DNA from: Pseudomonadota bacterium
GTDB lineage: Bacteria; Pseudomonadota; Alphaproteobacteria; Acetobacterales; Acetobacteraceae
Direction of reading: 5' to 3'
DNA length: 64,000 bases
Assembly (NCBI GenBank): GCA_021816925.1
Contig: JAKAWQ010000006.1
Span: forward strand, 1 to 64,000
Below, in pieces: positions 1-8,802 of this stretch. Position 1 is the first letter of the stretch. Every line of letters begins with the position of its first letter. Made by a program: the position numbers and the translations under genes. The notes beneath the pieces were generated by a model. That model was not told the DNA's origin and made no database searches. It saw only the letters and a list, made by a program, of their open reading frames with translations.

Positions 1-1
1 C

Positions 2-91
2 TTTGCCAACCGCCTCGTCGGCTGGCTGAAATATCAGTGCCGAAGCCCGATACCCATTCCATTCCTGTTTCGTAATGCTGCCAGAGTGTAA
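2..91 (+). CDS. Possible C-terminal tail of a gene entering from the left
   Basis: An open frame without a start runs from the left edge to a TAA at 89-91, about 29 codons with no stop. A strong hairpin follows 44 bases later, which would fit the end of a transcription unit. No family is recognisable, and an open frame this short can occur by chance. Confidence 0.2.
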   Translation, partial: FANRLVGWLKYQCRSPIPIPFLFRNAARV

Positions 92-134
92 GCTCTCCCG
101 GATATCACTATACCCCGCTCCGCCCCTGACCCCG

Positions 135-153
135 CCAAGGGCTCAGCCCTTGG
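135..153 (+). terminator. Perfect 8-bp hairpin, possible terminator
   Basis: CCAAGGGC and GCCCTTGG form a perfect stem around a TCA loop. No T tract follows, so it may be a terminator, an mRNA-stabilising stem or a dispersed palindromic element. It sits between the left-edge reading frame and the 3' end of the membrane protein gene on the other strand. Confidence 0.4.
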
Positions 154-415
154 AACCCGTCCCATGCGCGCCGACGGCTTCCCGCTCGCCGAGCCGGCGA
201 GGCACCGGAGGCCCCCGACATCGATCGCAACCGCTGACATCTCGGTCTTCACCAACAAGGACGTGCGCGAGGTCGTCCGCGGCCACGTCAACCTCGCCGC
301 GTTCGATACCCTGACCCGGGAACAGAGCGCCTCTGATCATCTCGATCGGCATCCTGCCGTCACCGCGCACGCCGCGGCGTAGCCCGCCGGCGTTACCGCC
401 CGCTGGCCGTCCTCC
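154..415. other. Non-coding stretch, nothing recognised
   Basis: Short open frames exist on both strands, but none has family features, a convincing ribosome binding site or typical third-position GC. I see no RNA gene or repeat here. Confidence 0.4.
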
Positions 416-919
416 TCAGCCGGCGGCTGCCCCGATCTCGCCGGCAAGCGCGTCGCGCAACGCGGCCTCTTTGCTGAGGTCGAGCGAGGTCTTCAGGACC
501 GTTCCGCCCACGCCCTTGAGATCGGCCAGCACCTTGTCGGTCGTCATCTTCCGCACAAGAACGAAGAGGGCCGCACCATTCGGCGGCAAGGCCTCCGCGA
601 GGTCCTTCATGAACCTGTCGTTGATGCCGAAATCCGTCAGCGCGCCGCCGATCGCGCCGACACCCGCGCCCACGGCCACACCGAGCAGCGGCATCATGAA
701 AAGGAGCCCGACCAGAAGCCCCCAGAAGCTGCCGGCGGCCGCACCGGCCGCCGTCGGATGGAACATCTGGTTCAGCCTCACATGGCCGTTCGGCTGCTTC
801 ACTGCGACCACCATGTCATTGACCTCGATCAGGTATTCCTTCTGCATGTCGAGGATTTTCCGGCGCACGGCCTCGGCCTTCTCTTCCGAGGCGAAGGCGA
901 TCGCGATCAGATCACTCAT
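416..919 (-). CDS. DUF1269-type membrane protein
   Basis: Protein of 167 residues beginning MSDLIAIAFASEEKAEAVRR. The N-terminal third has the fold signature of DUF1269 proteins: a predicted alternating strand/helix segment in which the alpha part carries the EEKAEAVR sequence. A glycine-rich hydrophobic hairpin follows at about residues 57-95 (GAAAGSFWGLLVGLLF, then GVAVGAGVGAIGGAL), resembling a glycine zipper that could insert in the membrane. The C-terminal part is again soluble (LFVLVRKMTTDKVLADL). Family members are often stress-induced, but no biochemical role is established. It stands alone on its strand. The related domain style recurs in the protein at 6529-7071. Confidence 0.8.
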   Translation of the reverse strand: MSDLIAIAFASEEKAEAVRRKILDMQKEYLIEVNDMVVAVKQPNGHVRLNQMFHPTAAGAAAGSFWGLLVGLLFMMPLLGVAVGAGVGAIGGALTDFGINDRFMKDLAEALPPNGAALFVLVRKMTTDKVLADLKGVGGTVLKTSLDLSKEAALRDALAGEIGAAAG

Positions 920-1123
920 GGCGTTTTCTTCCCCTCCTGCGCCGACGCCGGCAACGTCCGGAGCGCTACGGCCCGTATCATGCTGACGGTTGGAGCGGCA
1001 AGCATTGCCCGGTCATCGCGTGCTGTCTCCCCGAGTCGCGTCAAACCGTCGGGAAAATTTACAGGATCCGAGCCTCATAAACTCGAGATCGTTGATTCAT
1101 GCCGTTTTTTCCGGGCAGGAAAT

Positions 1124-1996
1124 TTGCTTCCTTCCCGTCCAAGTTGTGGTTTCACGGCGAGGGGCCCCAAGGCGAAGTCAAAACCGAATCCCGCCCTCCG
1201 CTTCCTGCCGCTGCTCGGCTTGCTCCTGGGCCCCGCCTGGCCCGCCTTCGCCACGCCCTATGCCGATATCACCGGTGACTGAACGGCCGGTACTTTCACC
1301 TTCTTCCCGAGCGGCGGTCCGGGTGGCCCGCTGCCAAATAGCCTCGCGATCTCCTGCTTCGGCGGTGCCGCCGGCGGGGGCTCGGCCGGCTGCTCCGATA
1401 CCCGGATGCTCGACCGGACCATTCCCTCATCGCAGAACCTCGCCCTGAATGCCGTGAGCGGCCTGCAGATGACCAACGACACCGGTCAGGTGCTTACCGG
1501 TAACCTCTTCTTCGACACGAGCCACAGCAGTTTCGATCCCCTGAGCAGCCTCGGCACAGGCGTGGACAACCTTTCCATCCAATCCGCGAGCTTCTCAACC
1601 TTGGTCTTCGGTCCGGGTGTGGGGAGCGAGAACAGTTGCACCATGGGCGCCGGCCCCGCAACCGGATGCATCCTCCTGAGCGGGCCAAGCATCGGCGGCT
1701 TCCAATACACGGAAGCCGTGTGGTCTGCGGATTCGAGCCAGGACTACACCGGCATCGGGCTTTCGCTCGCACCCGGCGCGAGCGAACAGCTCTCCTACAC
1801 GATCAGCAGCGGCGCGGACTTCCAGGTCCCGGAGCCATCGAGCATGGTGCTGCTCACCTCCGGTCCCCTTCTTTTTGCTCCGCTCCTTTTTCGTCGCCGC
1901 CGCGCGTCCGCTACCGGCGCCGCGGCAGCGCTTTGCCGAGAGGCTTGTCGATACCCTTGCCGCCGCCTGGCCTGGTCCGGCGCGGTGTTTGCCTGA
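1124..1996 (+). pseudogene. PEP-CTERM exosortase-target protein interrupted by an in-frame TGA
   Basis: The frame carries a signal peptide (hydrophobic FLPLLGLLLGPAWPAFA, about 1190-1250), an acidic start of the mature chain (PYADITGD), then TGA at 1280-1282. It continues without a further stop in the same frame for about 240 codons. The C-terminus has the full exosortase signal: VPEPSSMVL, a hydrophobic segment, and RRRR. Such proteins are exported and sorted by an EpsH-type exosortase, often for biofilm matrix. A TGG-to-TGA change (Trp after Asp) explains the break best. The start is uncertain; TTG 1124 with an upstream AGG is my guess. Translation could restart at ATG 1406, but that product would lack the signal peptide. 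The last 86 bases overlap the convergent gene. Confidence 0.75.
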
Positions 1997-2969
1997 CCGG
2001 CGGCGCTGATCGAGGCTGCGGTGCCACCGGGACGGGTGGCGGCGCCGCGGTCTCCCGCGGCAGCGGCCGCGCAGCGGTTCGGCGCGGGCGTAGGATCACC
2101 TGAAAGGCTTCCAGCGGCACGAGGTTGTCAGCCTCGCAGGCCTCGCCGGCGGCGACCGGCCCAACCATCGTGCCGTCCGTGAAGGTGGCCGAGTACGCGC
2201 ACTCGAAAGCGGACGTTGCCGCGCCCCTGAGACGCACCCTGAGGCCAAGCACCGGCAGCGCCATGCGTCGGCTGCCGCAGAATTGGCCTCCCTGGGACCA
2301 AGGCGAAAGCCAGCCACGACCGAGCACCGCCTGATACTCGAGATCCTCCGGCCGCAGGTCCGGCGGCGGAACCATCGAAAATCCCTCGATCCAAAGCTTG
2401 CTGCCCCGTTCGCCCACCCACTCGCCAAGCGCTCCCTGCACGTCGCCGCGCCGCTGCACGTGCGCGGTCACGCTGCACTCCGCCCCCGTCGCCAAGCCTG
2501 GAGGCGCCGCCAAAGGCCCTGGCATCGCCCCCGGTATCGGCGCTGGTATCGGCGCCGGTATCGGCGCCGACTTCCCGCCCGCCAGCACCCCCGGGCCCAC
2601 GTCCGCACCGGAGGGTGCGCCATTCGGGCGGATGTCGCCCAGTCGTACTACCTGAAGTTGTGGCAACGCCTCGCCGCCGGGAGACGATTGATAGACCGTG
2701 ACCAACACCTGGGCCGGCCCGTCGGAGACGCGGATCAGCGCTGCGTCATGCCCGGTCGAGACCCATCCGTCCTCCCGGAACCCGCTGATCTCGACCCCAC
2801 CGTCACCTTCCAAGGCGCCGGGCGGCAGCGAAATCCTGACCCCCGGCAACCCCGTCGCAGGGCTGGGGCCATGCCCGTTCGCGGCATGGAAGACGCAATA
2901 GATTCCCGTCTCCAGTCTCATCAGATGCCCAGATACTTTGAGCTCCGTCACGATCTTCTGATCGGACAT
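1911..2969 (-). CDS. Hypothetical protein with proline-rich linker, next to a glycosyltransferase
   Basis: I do not recognise the family. The 352-residue product starts at MSDQKIVTEL. An upstream ATG at 3026 would add 19 unlikely residues. The N-terminal region (to about 130) and the C-terminal region (about 170-310) look like beta-rich globular domains. They are separated by a linker of PIPA repeats, and the C-terminal tail is very basic and proline-rich. There is no signal peptide or membrane segment. It lies 96 bases downstream of the large glycosyltransferase gene on the same strand, so a shared role in polysaccharide or glycan production is plausible. Its 3' end overlaps the PEP-CTERM gene. 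Confidence 0.7.
   Translation of the reverse strand: MSDQKIVTELKVSGHLMRLETGIYCVFHAANGHGPSPATGLPGVRISLPPGALEGDGGVEISGFREDGWVSTGHDAALIRVSDGPAQVLVTVYQSSPGGEALPQLQVVRLGDIRPNGAPSGADVGPGVLAGGKSAPIPAPIPAPIPGAMPGPLAAPPGLATGAECSVTAHVQRRGDVQGALGEWVGERGSKLWIEGFSMVPPPDLRPEDLEYQAVLGRGWLSPWSQGGQFCGSRRMALPVLGLRVRLRGAATSAFECAYSATFTDGTMVGPVAAGEACEADNLVPLEAFQVILRPRRTAARPLPRETAAPPPVPVAPQPRSAPPVRQTPRRTRPGGGKGIDKPLGKALPRRR
2533..2568. repeat. Three tandem 12-base repeats inside a coding region
   Basis: GGTATCGGCGCT/C occurs three times in a row. On the coding (minus) strand it encodes the Pro-Ile-Pro-Ala linker. The period is a multiple of three, so copy-number change would only lengthen the linker. Confidence 0.8.
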
Positions 2970-3065
2970 CACCTTCTCTCGGTCGAGGATCCCTGGCTTG
3001 CACGTGCGCGGTCCGAGGTCATGCAACCGTTGCGCGCAAGAACATAAAAACTCTTGGCAGACCCT

Positions 3066-6000
3066 TCAGCCGCGAGCAAGCGGATTGAGGCTCAATAATG
3101 CGTTGTTGATCGCCGCCGAGGAGAGGCCGAGCGGCAGCAGCCAGCCACGGCCGGTGGCGCGGATGCGCGCCGCCGGGGCACCGAAATCGAAGGCGGCCAC
3201 GTCGAGGCCCGCCTGCCACGCCTCGGAGAGCGTGAAGCACCAGGTCTCCGGCCACACGGAGGGAAGGAAGGCGAAGTCCGCCCGCTCTCGCGCGATCAGC
3301 CGGGGCAGTTCCTCTTCCGCGTAGGCCCCGGTCACGAACACGCGGCCGGTGTCCAGCAGCCGCTGGTCGTCACGCGAATAGCCGATGAGCACGAAGTGGA
3401 GCGGCAAATCCCGTCGCGCCGCGTCCCGGGCGCAGGCCAGCACCACCTCGTAGCCTTTGGCCGTGCCGATGGCCCCGATCACGGCAATGCAGCGCGGAAA
3501 GCCGAATCGCCGTTGCTCCGCAGGAACAAGCGACGAATCCTCCTCCCACGGCTCCACAGTGACCGTAAGGCCGGAAAAATGCCGCCGGATGCGCTCCGCG
3601 GTATCTGCCGAAGGGGCGATGATGCGCCGCGCCGCCCCGAGCTCCGCTGCCGAGCGCCGGACGAGCGTCGTGGGCGCGATTTCCTCTTCGATCTCGCTGC
3701 CCGCGTCCGCGATGCAGGCAGCGCAAACCTCGGGTCCGGGCTCCCCACAATAGCGCTCTTCGCGGCCTACCAGCGCGATCCGCCCGCAGAGCGCCGCATA
3801 GTCGTGCAGGTAAACGTCATAGGGCACGTCGAGCCGAGAACAGAGATCGAGGATTGCGTGGTCGTGCCCAACCAGATGGTGCACTTCGCAGTGGACCGGC
3901 CGCTCCGCCCGAAGGAGCCGCGCGAGTGCCCCGAGTTCCCGCGGGACGGCGTAGCGGAGATTAGGAAGCACCTCCCCGCCTGCCTCGCGGACCAGGACGT
4001 CGCGGCACGCTCCGCCCCGCTCGGCAGGGTAGAGCAGCAGCGGCCGCAGCCCCTCGCTTCGGAGTGCTGTCGCGCGCGCCCGGACCAGCCGCTCCACCCC
4101 GCCGCCGCGCGCGTGGGTGACCAGCAACACTGCCCCAGCTGCCCGCCGCGTCGCCGCAAACCGGGCCGCATCAAGTCGCCGTCGAAAGGCAAAGAGCGGG
4201 TCGGCTTCCCGGTGGGCCGCAATCAAATCATCGTAACCGGGGTGCAACCGGTTCAGCAGTTCAAGGTTCCGGCGCATCAGCGCAGGTCCGACCGCGCCGA
4301 AGGACTGCCCGCCGAGATGCGCCATGAACACTCCCGGCGCTGCCACGTGCCGCCAGCCAAGATGCCGGGCGCGGATGCAGAAATCGTTCTCCTCCCCATA
4401 GCCCTGGGCGAAGAGGTCTTCGCGGAACAGCCCGACCTCGGCGAGGCAGCCGCGCCGGAGGTAGAGGCAGAACCCGACCCCGGTCGGGATTTCCACCGCG
4501 CGTCCGTTGAAGAGCCTCGCCGCCAGCCGCGCGAGCCGGTCGGTCGTCGCTGCATCCGGCGCCGGGTTCCTTGCCTCGGGATCGGGATAGCTCAGGATCG
4601 TCGCATCGTTGGAGAAGGGCGTCGCGGTACCGATATCGCGCGTGGACAGCGCAGCCGCCTGCAGCCCCGATATCCAGCCTGCCGCGACTCGGGTGTCGCT
4701 GTTGAGGAGAACGATGTCGGCATCCGGCCGCGCCGCGCGGATGCCGGTGTTGCAGGCGGCCGGAAATCCGCGGCCCCAGACATGGCGCACCAAGTCGATC
4801 TTTCGCTCCGCTGCCATGGCGGCCAGGGCGCGCGCCAGTTCGGGGTCGGGCGAGGCGTCGTCCACCACGACGATCCTCGCCCGCGGCGGCAAATGACGCT
4901 GCACGGAGGCAAGGCAGGCCAGTGTGACGTCCATCTCCCCGTGCACCGGCACGACAACATCGACTGCCGGGAGTGCGCGACGGTCCGTCGGCGGACCAGC
5001 CGGACGCGGGCGAAGGGGCGTGCTTTCGGCTGCTGCTGCGGCCACCCGTGTTGCGGCGATTCCGAGCGCCCCGCGGCGGCCTCGCCGGCCGGGCGCCGGG
5101 AGAAGCGCGGCCAACGCGCGCGCCAGCCCCGCCGCACCTGCCGCCTCGAGCCTGGGATCGAGCGGGCTGCCGGCAAGTTCGCGGCCATCGCGGTCCCGGA
5201 CCGAGATCGGACCCTTGATGCCAAGAAGCCGCGCCGTCGGAACGGTGAACCTCCGCGGCCGCTCGAGCGGTGCCGCCTCCACAAGACGCACGGCCTCCTT
5301 GCTCGCCCTGATCGTGAACGCGGGCTCGCGCTTTCCTTTGGGTCCAATATGAAGCACCGGCACGGCGTCCGGTTCGCCCGGATGCCAAGCCCAGCCGGCA
5401 AGACCGCAATCACGGCATTCGGCGAAGCCCTCGGTGCGGCGGATCGCCGCAATCCGGATCGGGCTGCCAACCACTGCCTCTCCTGCTGCGGTGACCTCGA
5501 TCTTGCCTGCCCGCTCCCAGCCGGCGGGAAGGCCGAGCCGGCTCCTCTGCCGTGAAGGCCGAAACGCCAATGGTCGTCCGTCGAGGACAAGCGCAAGGTC
5601 TCGGCGTCCAAGGTTGCCGAAGAGAAGCGTGCCGTCCCCTGCCAGGGCGCACCAGCCTGGCCGACCGGCCTCCGCAGCGATTCGTTCCAGGATCTCGGCG
5701 TCCTTGGCCTCGGCCCGCGTCCAGGCATGACCAGAGAGTGCGCGCCCGAGGGCAGACGCTGCTGCCGCCGCATCGCCCGCGCGCCGGTGTGCCGCCGCAA
5801 GCGCGAGCCAGACGGGCCGCAGATCGTGCCGCGCGGCAACCGTTTCGAGCAACGTGATCGCCTGCGGATCGCCCTCGCTCAGGAGAGCCATCGCAAGCGA
5901 GAGCGTGATGTGGTCCTGTTGCGGTGCCAGCCGGTGCGCGCGGTCGAACCAGCGCCGCGCGCTCGTTCCATCGCCGGCCGCCGCCGCCGCTTCGCCCTCC

Positions 6001-6098
6001 TTCCAGGCCGAGAGGGCTGCCCTCCGGGGGGCATCGGGCTGCGTTGGTCCGGTATCCGAGAGGAGCCGATTTGGTCGAGCGTCAGGCATGCGTGCCAT
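3066..6098 (-). CDS. Large bifunctional glycosyltransferase (GT2 plus GT4-like)
   Basis: A 1010-residue protein. Residues 1-130 are alanine-rich and TPR-like. A middle region (about 130-350) may be a carbohydrate-related beta domain. A GT2 domain at about 385-640 has VVVPVHG, the VVVDDASPD nucleotide-binding motif, LNSDTRV in the DxD position, and ENDFCIRARHLGW, typical of GT-A rhamnosyl/glucosyl transferases. About 660-1000 is a GT-B, GT4-like domain (VTHARGGGVERL, then a long C-terminal Rossmann half with IAPSADTAERIRRHF). Such fusions build cell-surface polysaccharides in alphaproteobacteria; donor and acceptor are not predictable. The ATG at 6098 is the only good start. The hypothetical gene follows 96 bases downstream. 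Confidence 0.85.
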   Translation of the reverse strand: MARMPDARPNRLLSDTGPTQPDAPRRAALSAWKEGEAAAAAGDGTSARRWFDRAHRLAPQQDHITLSLAMALLSEGDPQAITLLETVAARHDLRPVWLALAAAHRRAGDAAAAASALGRALSGHAWTRAEAKDAEILERIAAEAGRPGWCALAGDGTLLFGNLGRRDLALVLDGRPLAFRPSRQRSRLGLPAGWERAGKIEVTAAGEAVVGSPIRIAAIRRTEGFAECRDCGLAGWAWHPGEPDAVPVLHIGPKGKREPAFTIRASKEAVRLVEAAPLERPRRFTVPTARLLGIKGPISVRDRDGRELAGSPLDPRLEAAGAAGLARALAALLPAPGRRGRRGALGIAATRVAAAAAESTPLRPRPAGPPTDRRALPAVDVVVPVHGEMDVTLACLASVQRHLPPRARIVVVDDASPDPELARALAAMAAERKIDLVRHVWGRGFPAACNTGIRAARPDADIVLLNSDTRVAAGWISGLQAAALSTRDIGTATPFSNDATILSYPDPEARNPAPDAATTDRLARLAARLFNGRAVEIPTGVGFCLYLRRGCLAEVGLFREDLFAQGYGEENDFCIRARHLGWRHVAAPGVFMAHLGGQSFGAVGPALMRRNLELLNRLHPGYDDLIAAHREADPLFAFRRRLDAARFAATRRAAGAVLLVTHARGGGVERLVRARATALRSEGLRPLLLYPAERGGACRDVLVREAGGEVLPNLRYAVPRELGALARLLRAERPVHCEVHHLVGHDHAILDLCSRLDVPYDVYLHDYAALCGRIALVGREERYCGEPGPEVCAACIADAGSEIEEEIAPTTLVRRSAAELGAARRIIAPSADTAERIRRHFSGLTVTVEPWEEDSSLVPAEQRRFGFPRCIAVIGAIGTAKGYEVVLACARDAARRDLPLHFVLIGYSRDDQRLLDTGRVFVTGAYAEEELPRLIARERADFAFLPSVWPETWCFTLSEAWQAGLDVAAFDFGAPAARIRATGRGWLLPLGLSSAAINNALLSLNPLARG

Positions 6099-6528
6099 AC
6101 TCTGCCACAGGCGATGCCGTGCCGCCGACGATCGATGGGCCGATGGTCAATGAACTCGTGGTGCAGCTGTTCTCCGGCTTCTTCGAGGTTAGTCGCGACG
6201 GCCGAGTGTTCGAGTGGCCGTTACGCGCGCAGCACCCGCCGGCGGTTCGCTGACCGCGGGATGATTTCGGCGTAGATCATGGCGGCGCCGGGTCGGTACC
6301 TCCGGCCAGCGGCACTCCAAAACCGATGCTTGCGATTGAACGGACCCGAAGGTAACACCGCCCCACTTCTCACGCACGTCAGCGACACGACCCTTTGCAG
6401 CGCGATCGCGGAAATCTACGCTCTCGCGGCGGGTGGATGAGGTGGGATGCCGAACCGTACGGACGATGCCGTGACGCCAGTCGGCGACCCAACAGCATGC
6501 CCCGCCAGGCAATGAGGAGCATCATCGC
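6099..6528. other. 430-base intergenic region with an unresolved coding-like scrap
   Basis: Plus strand 6143-6253 reads MVNELVVQLFSGFFEVSRDG and ends at a TGA. It has coding-like composition and a distant resemblance to the start of HNH-endonuclease type proteins (EVSxxGRV). It has no clear ribosome binding site and no recognisable catalytic domain, so I call it only a possible remnant. The rest of the gap shows nothing I can name. Confidence 0.3.
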
Positions 6529-7071
6529 GTGGAAACGGAGAAGGATCAGCCTGGGCGTCCGACGTCGCGCGAGGTGGTGGGAGTCTTTGATCGCCTGGAG
6601 GATCTCGAAGAAGCGGTCTTCGATCTGGAGACGCGTGGTTTCGATCGCTCCGCGTTCACGGTGCTCGGCAACGAAGCGACAGTCGAGAGCCGGCTCGGCA
6701 AGCGCTACCAGGCTGTTTCGGAGATGGCAGACAATCCGCAAGCGCCACGGGAGACGTTCTTTGGCCACGTTTCCCGCCTGGAGGCGACGTACGGACCGGC
6801 GGTCGGGCTGGCCGCGGTCGGGGTGCTGTTGCTGGCCGGCGAGGGTGCCCTCCCGGTGCTTGTCGCCGCAGCGGGGGGCGCGGCGATCGGTGCGGCGATC
6901 GGGGCGCTGATCCATCGCCACGAGGCCGAGCGGGTCGGCGAGCAATTGGCACGCGGCGGACTTCTGCTATGGGTCAATTTGCGCAATCTGGAGCAGGAAA
7001 AGACCGCGATCGAAGTGCTCCGATCGCACCGGGCGCACGACGTCCACGCCCACGATTTGCGGGCATCCTGA
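6529..7071 (+). CDS. Small glycine-zipper protein with general-stress-protein-like N-terminus
   Basis: The 180-residue protein starts at GTG 6529 with GAGGAG nine bases upstream. The N-terminus (VVGVFDRLEDLEEAVFDLET) resembles the alpha/beta domain of general stress protein 17M/DUF1269 families. A glycine/alanine-rich hydrophobic segment at about 85-123 (AVGLAAVGVLLLAG, then GGAAIGAAIGALIHRHE) would be a membrane hairpin. The C-terminus returns to a soluble strand-helix fold (GGLLLWVNLRNLEQEKTAIE). The function is unknown; the architecture echoes the DUF1269 protein at 416-919. It stands alone on its strand. Confidence 0.75.
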   Translation: METEKDQPGRPTSREVVGVFDRLEDLEEAVFDLETRGFDRSAFTVLGNEATVESRLGKRYQAVSEMADNPQAPRETFFGHVSRLEATYGPAVGLAAVGVLLLAGEGALPVLVAAAGGAAIGAAIGALIHRHEAERVGEQLARGGLLLWVNLRNLEQEKTAIEVLRSHRAHDVHAHDLRAS

Positions 7072-7126
7072 GAAGGCGAGCACCGCCATGCGACCGCAAA
7101 TCATCGATCGCTCCCCAAGCCGCGCG

Positions 7127-7933
7127 TCACGCCTCGGCGATCAGGCGACCATGTGCCAGCGCAACCAGACCTCCCTCGGGGAGGGGCCGCCAGGATTCCC
7201 CCGTCAGCGGGACGCTCGCCAGGAGGGCGAGCGGATGGGCGATTGCGCTCTCCGTCTCAAGGGAAACGCCACCGATGAGCGGATGATGCCTCGCCCCCTC
7301 GCCGCGCAGCAGCAGATGCAACCCGGGCGGGTGAATGCCGTCCGGATGGCGGCGGCGGTGCGCATGGCCGAAGAGAAGATCGCCGTCGCTGTAAAGGAAG
7401 TTGGCAACTCCGATGGCGCGCAGCCGGGCGGCAAACACGGCCAGGACGGCAAGGCGTGCAGCCGGGGTTGGGATCCCGCCGGGAGAGGCCCAAAGCGGCG
7501 CCAACGCGGTCAGCAGAACCGCGAATGCGTGTTCCGAGTCGGTCTGTCCGATCGGCTGGAAGCAGCCGGGGGCAAGCGGCAGTGCGGTCTCGATGTCGGG
7601 AAGATCTCCATTGTGGGCAAAGACGTGCAGCCGCCCGCCGAGCGGGCGCGCGAAGGGTTGGGTGTTGGCAAGCGTCACCGGCCCGCGTGAGGCGTGGCGG
7701 ACGTGGGCGAGCACCATCGGGCTCGGAAAGCGGTGATGTTCGAGAACGCGGGCGAACGCGCTCGTGGTGGCCGGCACGGGCTCGCGCAGCAAATGGGCAT
7801 CTACGCCATCATAATAGGCTGCGCCCCAGCCGTCCGGATTGGCGCTGCTCGGCGCGCCATGACGAACGAATTCACTGAACGCGAAGCAGACCCTTCCCGG
7901 CTGCCTGCTGCTCATCGCGAAGAGCTCACACAC
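7127..7933 (-). CDS. Class II glutamine amidotransferase (YafJ-like)
   Basis: 268 residues. The chain opens with MCELFAMSS, so Cys2 is positioned as the N-terminal nucleophile after Met removal, as in Ntn-type glutamine amidotransferases. Further family marks are NPDGWGAAYY, LAHVRHASRG and FAHNGDLPD, which line the glutamine pocket, and TDSEHAF. There is no synthase domain, so this is the stand-alone YafJ/YafJ-like type with unknown ammonia acceptor. The gene is monocistronic; its promoter must lie in the 247-base gap shared with the divergent PEBP gene. Confidence 0.9.
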   Translation of the reverse strand: MCELFAMSSRQPGRVCFAFSEFVRHGAPSSANPDGWGAAYYDGVDAHLLREPVPATTSAFARVLEHHRFPSPMVLAHVRHASRGPVTLANTQPFARPLGGRLHVFAHNGDLPDIETALPLAPGCFQPIGQTDSEHAFAVLLTALAPLWASPGGIPTPAARLAVLAVFAARLRAIGVANFLYSDGDLLFGHAHRRRHPDGIHPPGLHLLLRGEGARHHPLIGGVSLETESAIAHPLALLASVPLTGESWRPLPEGGLVALAHGRLIAEA

Positions 7934-8180
7934 ATTTCCCCTCCGTGCGCCGCGCTTCGCGGCGACGCGCCTGGAAGTTAATAATGCTGGGCCGGTGCCC
8001 GGTTGTCGAGCGAAGCGGTGGCCGAGCGCGGATCAAGATGCGGGCCGAGCGTTCAATTCGGATGAGAACCGGTCTCAAGGACGCGGCCGGGGCCCGTCGG
8101 ACAGAGTGCCGTTCTTGCCCGAGCGTTTTATCCGTGCTTGGATGAATGCCGCAAATCAATGAATACCCTGGGGGGACAAA

Positions 8181-8735
8181 ATGGAGCGTTTCCTTCTTGC
8201 GGCGGTCCTTTCGAGCCTCGCCGTTCCGGCACTCGCCGGCGGATTCGCGCTGAGCAGCTCCAACTTCGCGAACGGCGGCACGATTCCGATGGCGCAGGTG
8301 TTCAATCAGGGCGGCTGTAAAGGCGGGGATATCTCTCCGGCGCTCACTTGGTCAGGTGAGCCGGCCGGCACGAAGAGTTTCGCCATCACGATGTTCGATC
8401 CGAACGCGCCGACCGGCAGCGGCTGGTGGCACTGGACCGTCTTCAACATTCCAGCGAACGTGCACGGCTTGCCCGAGAATGCCGGCGCCGCCGGTTCGAT
8501 CCTGTTGCCGAAGGGCGCCGGCGAAGGGCGGACCGACTTCGGCTTTTCCCATTATGGCGGGCCTTGTCCGCCGGTGGGCGATCCGCCGCATCACTACGAA
8601 ATCACGGTCTTCGCCGTGAAGGTGGCCAAGCTGCCGCTCGACCAGCATTCCTCCGGTGCCATGGTGGGGTTCGTGCTGCACTTCAACACACTCGCGACGG
8701 CGCGCCTGGTCGGGCTCTACGGCCGTCCGAAATAG
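8181..8735 (+). CDS. Exported YbhB/YbcL-family (PEBP) protein
   Basis: 184 residues with a Sec signal peptide (MERFLLAAVLSSLAVPALAG). The mature part has the phosphatidylethanolamine-binding protein fold: SPALTWSGEPAGTKSFAITMFDPNAPT, the GWWHWTVFNIP core, and GPCPPVGDPPHHYEITVFAV, which forms the anion/ligand pocket. Bacterial members are periplasmic or cytosolic and their ligand is unknown; the RKIP link is by fold only. AATGAATACCCTGGGGGG precedes the ATG and supplies a G-rich ribosome binding site. Confidence 0.92.
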   Translation: MERFLLAAVLSSLAVPALAGGFALSSSNFANGGTIPMAQVFNQGGCKGGDISPALTWSGEPAGTKSFAITMFDPNAPTGSGWWHWTVFNIPANVHGLPENAGAAGSILLPKGAGEGRTDFGFSHYGGPCPPVGDPPHHYEITVFAVKVAKLPLDQHSSGAMVGFVLHFNTLATARLVGLYGRPK

Positions 8736-8802
8736 CGTCCCCGTACCGGCGTTCCTTTGCCTTGTTGGCGATGGGGGAGCGGTGCGGCGTCGTGCGCCCT
8801 GC

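Noticed and set aside
1280-1282. TGA read as selenocysteine in the PEP-CTERM gene
   Set aside because: The position follows the signal peptide, no catalytic Cys is expected in such proteins, and no SECIS-like hairpin is evident; a Trp codon mutation is simpler.
3396-5555. 719-codon open frame on the plus strand
   Set aside because: It is antisense to the glycosyltransferase gene, is Arg/Pro-rich and has no domain; a GC-rich shadow frame.
6143-6253. HNH-type endonuclease remnant
   Set aside because: Only a short EVSxxGRV-like string matches; no HNH residues, no inverted repeats.
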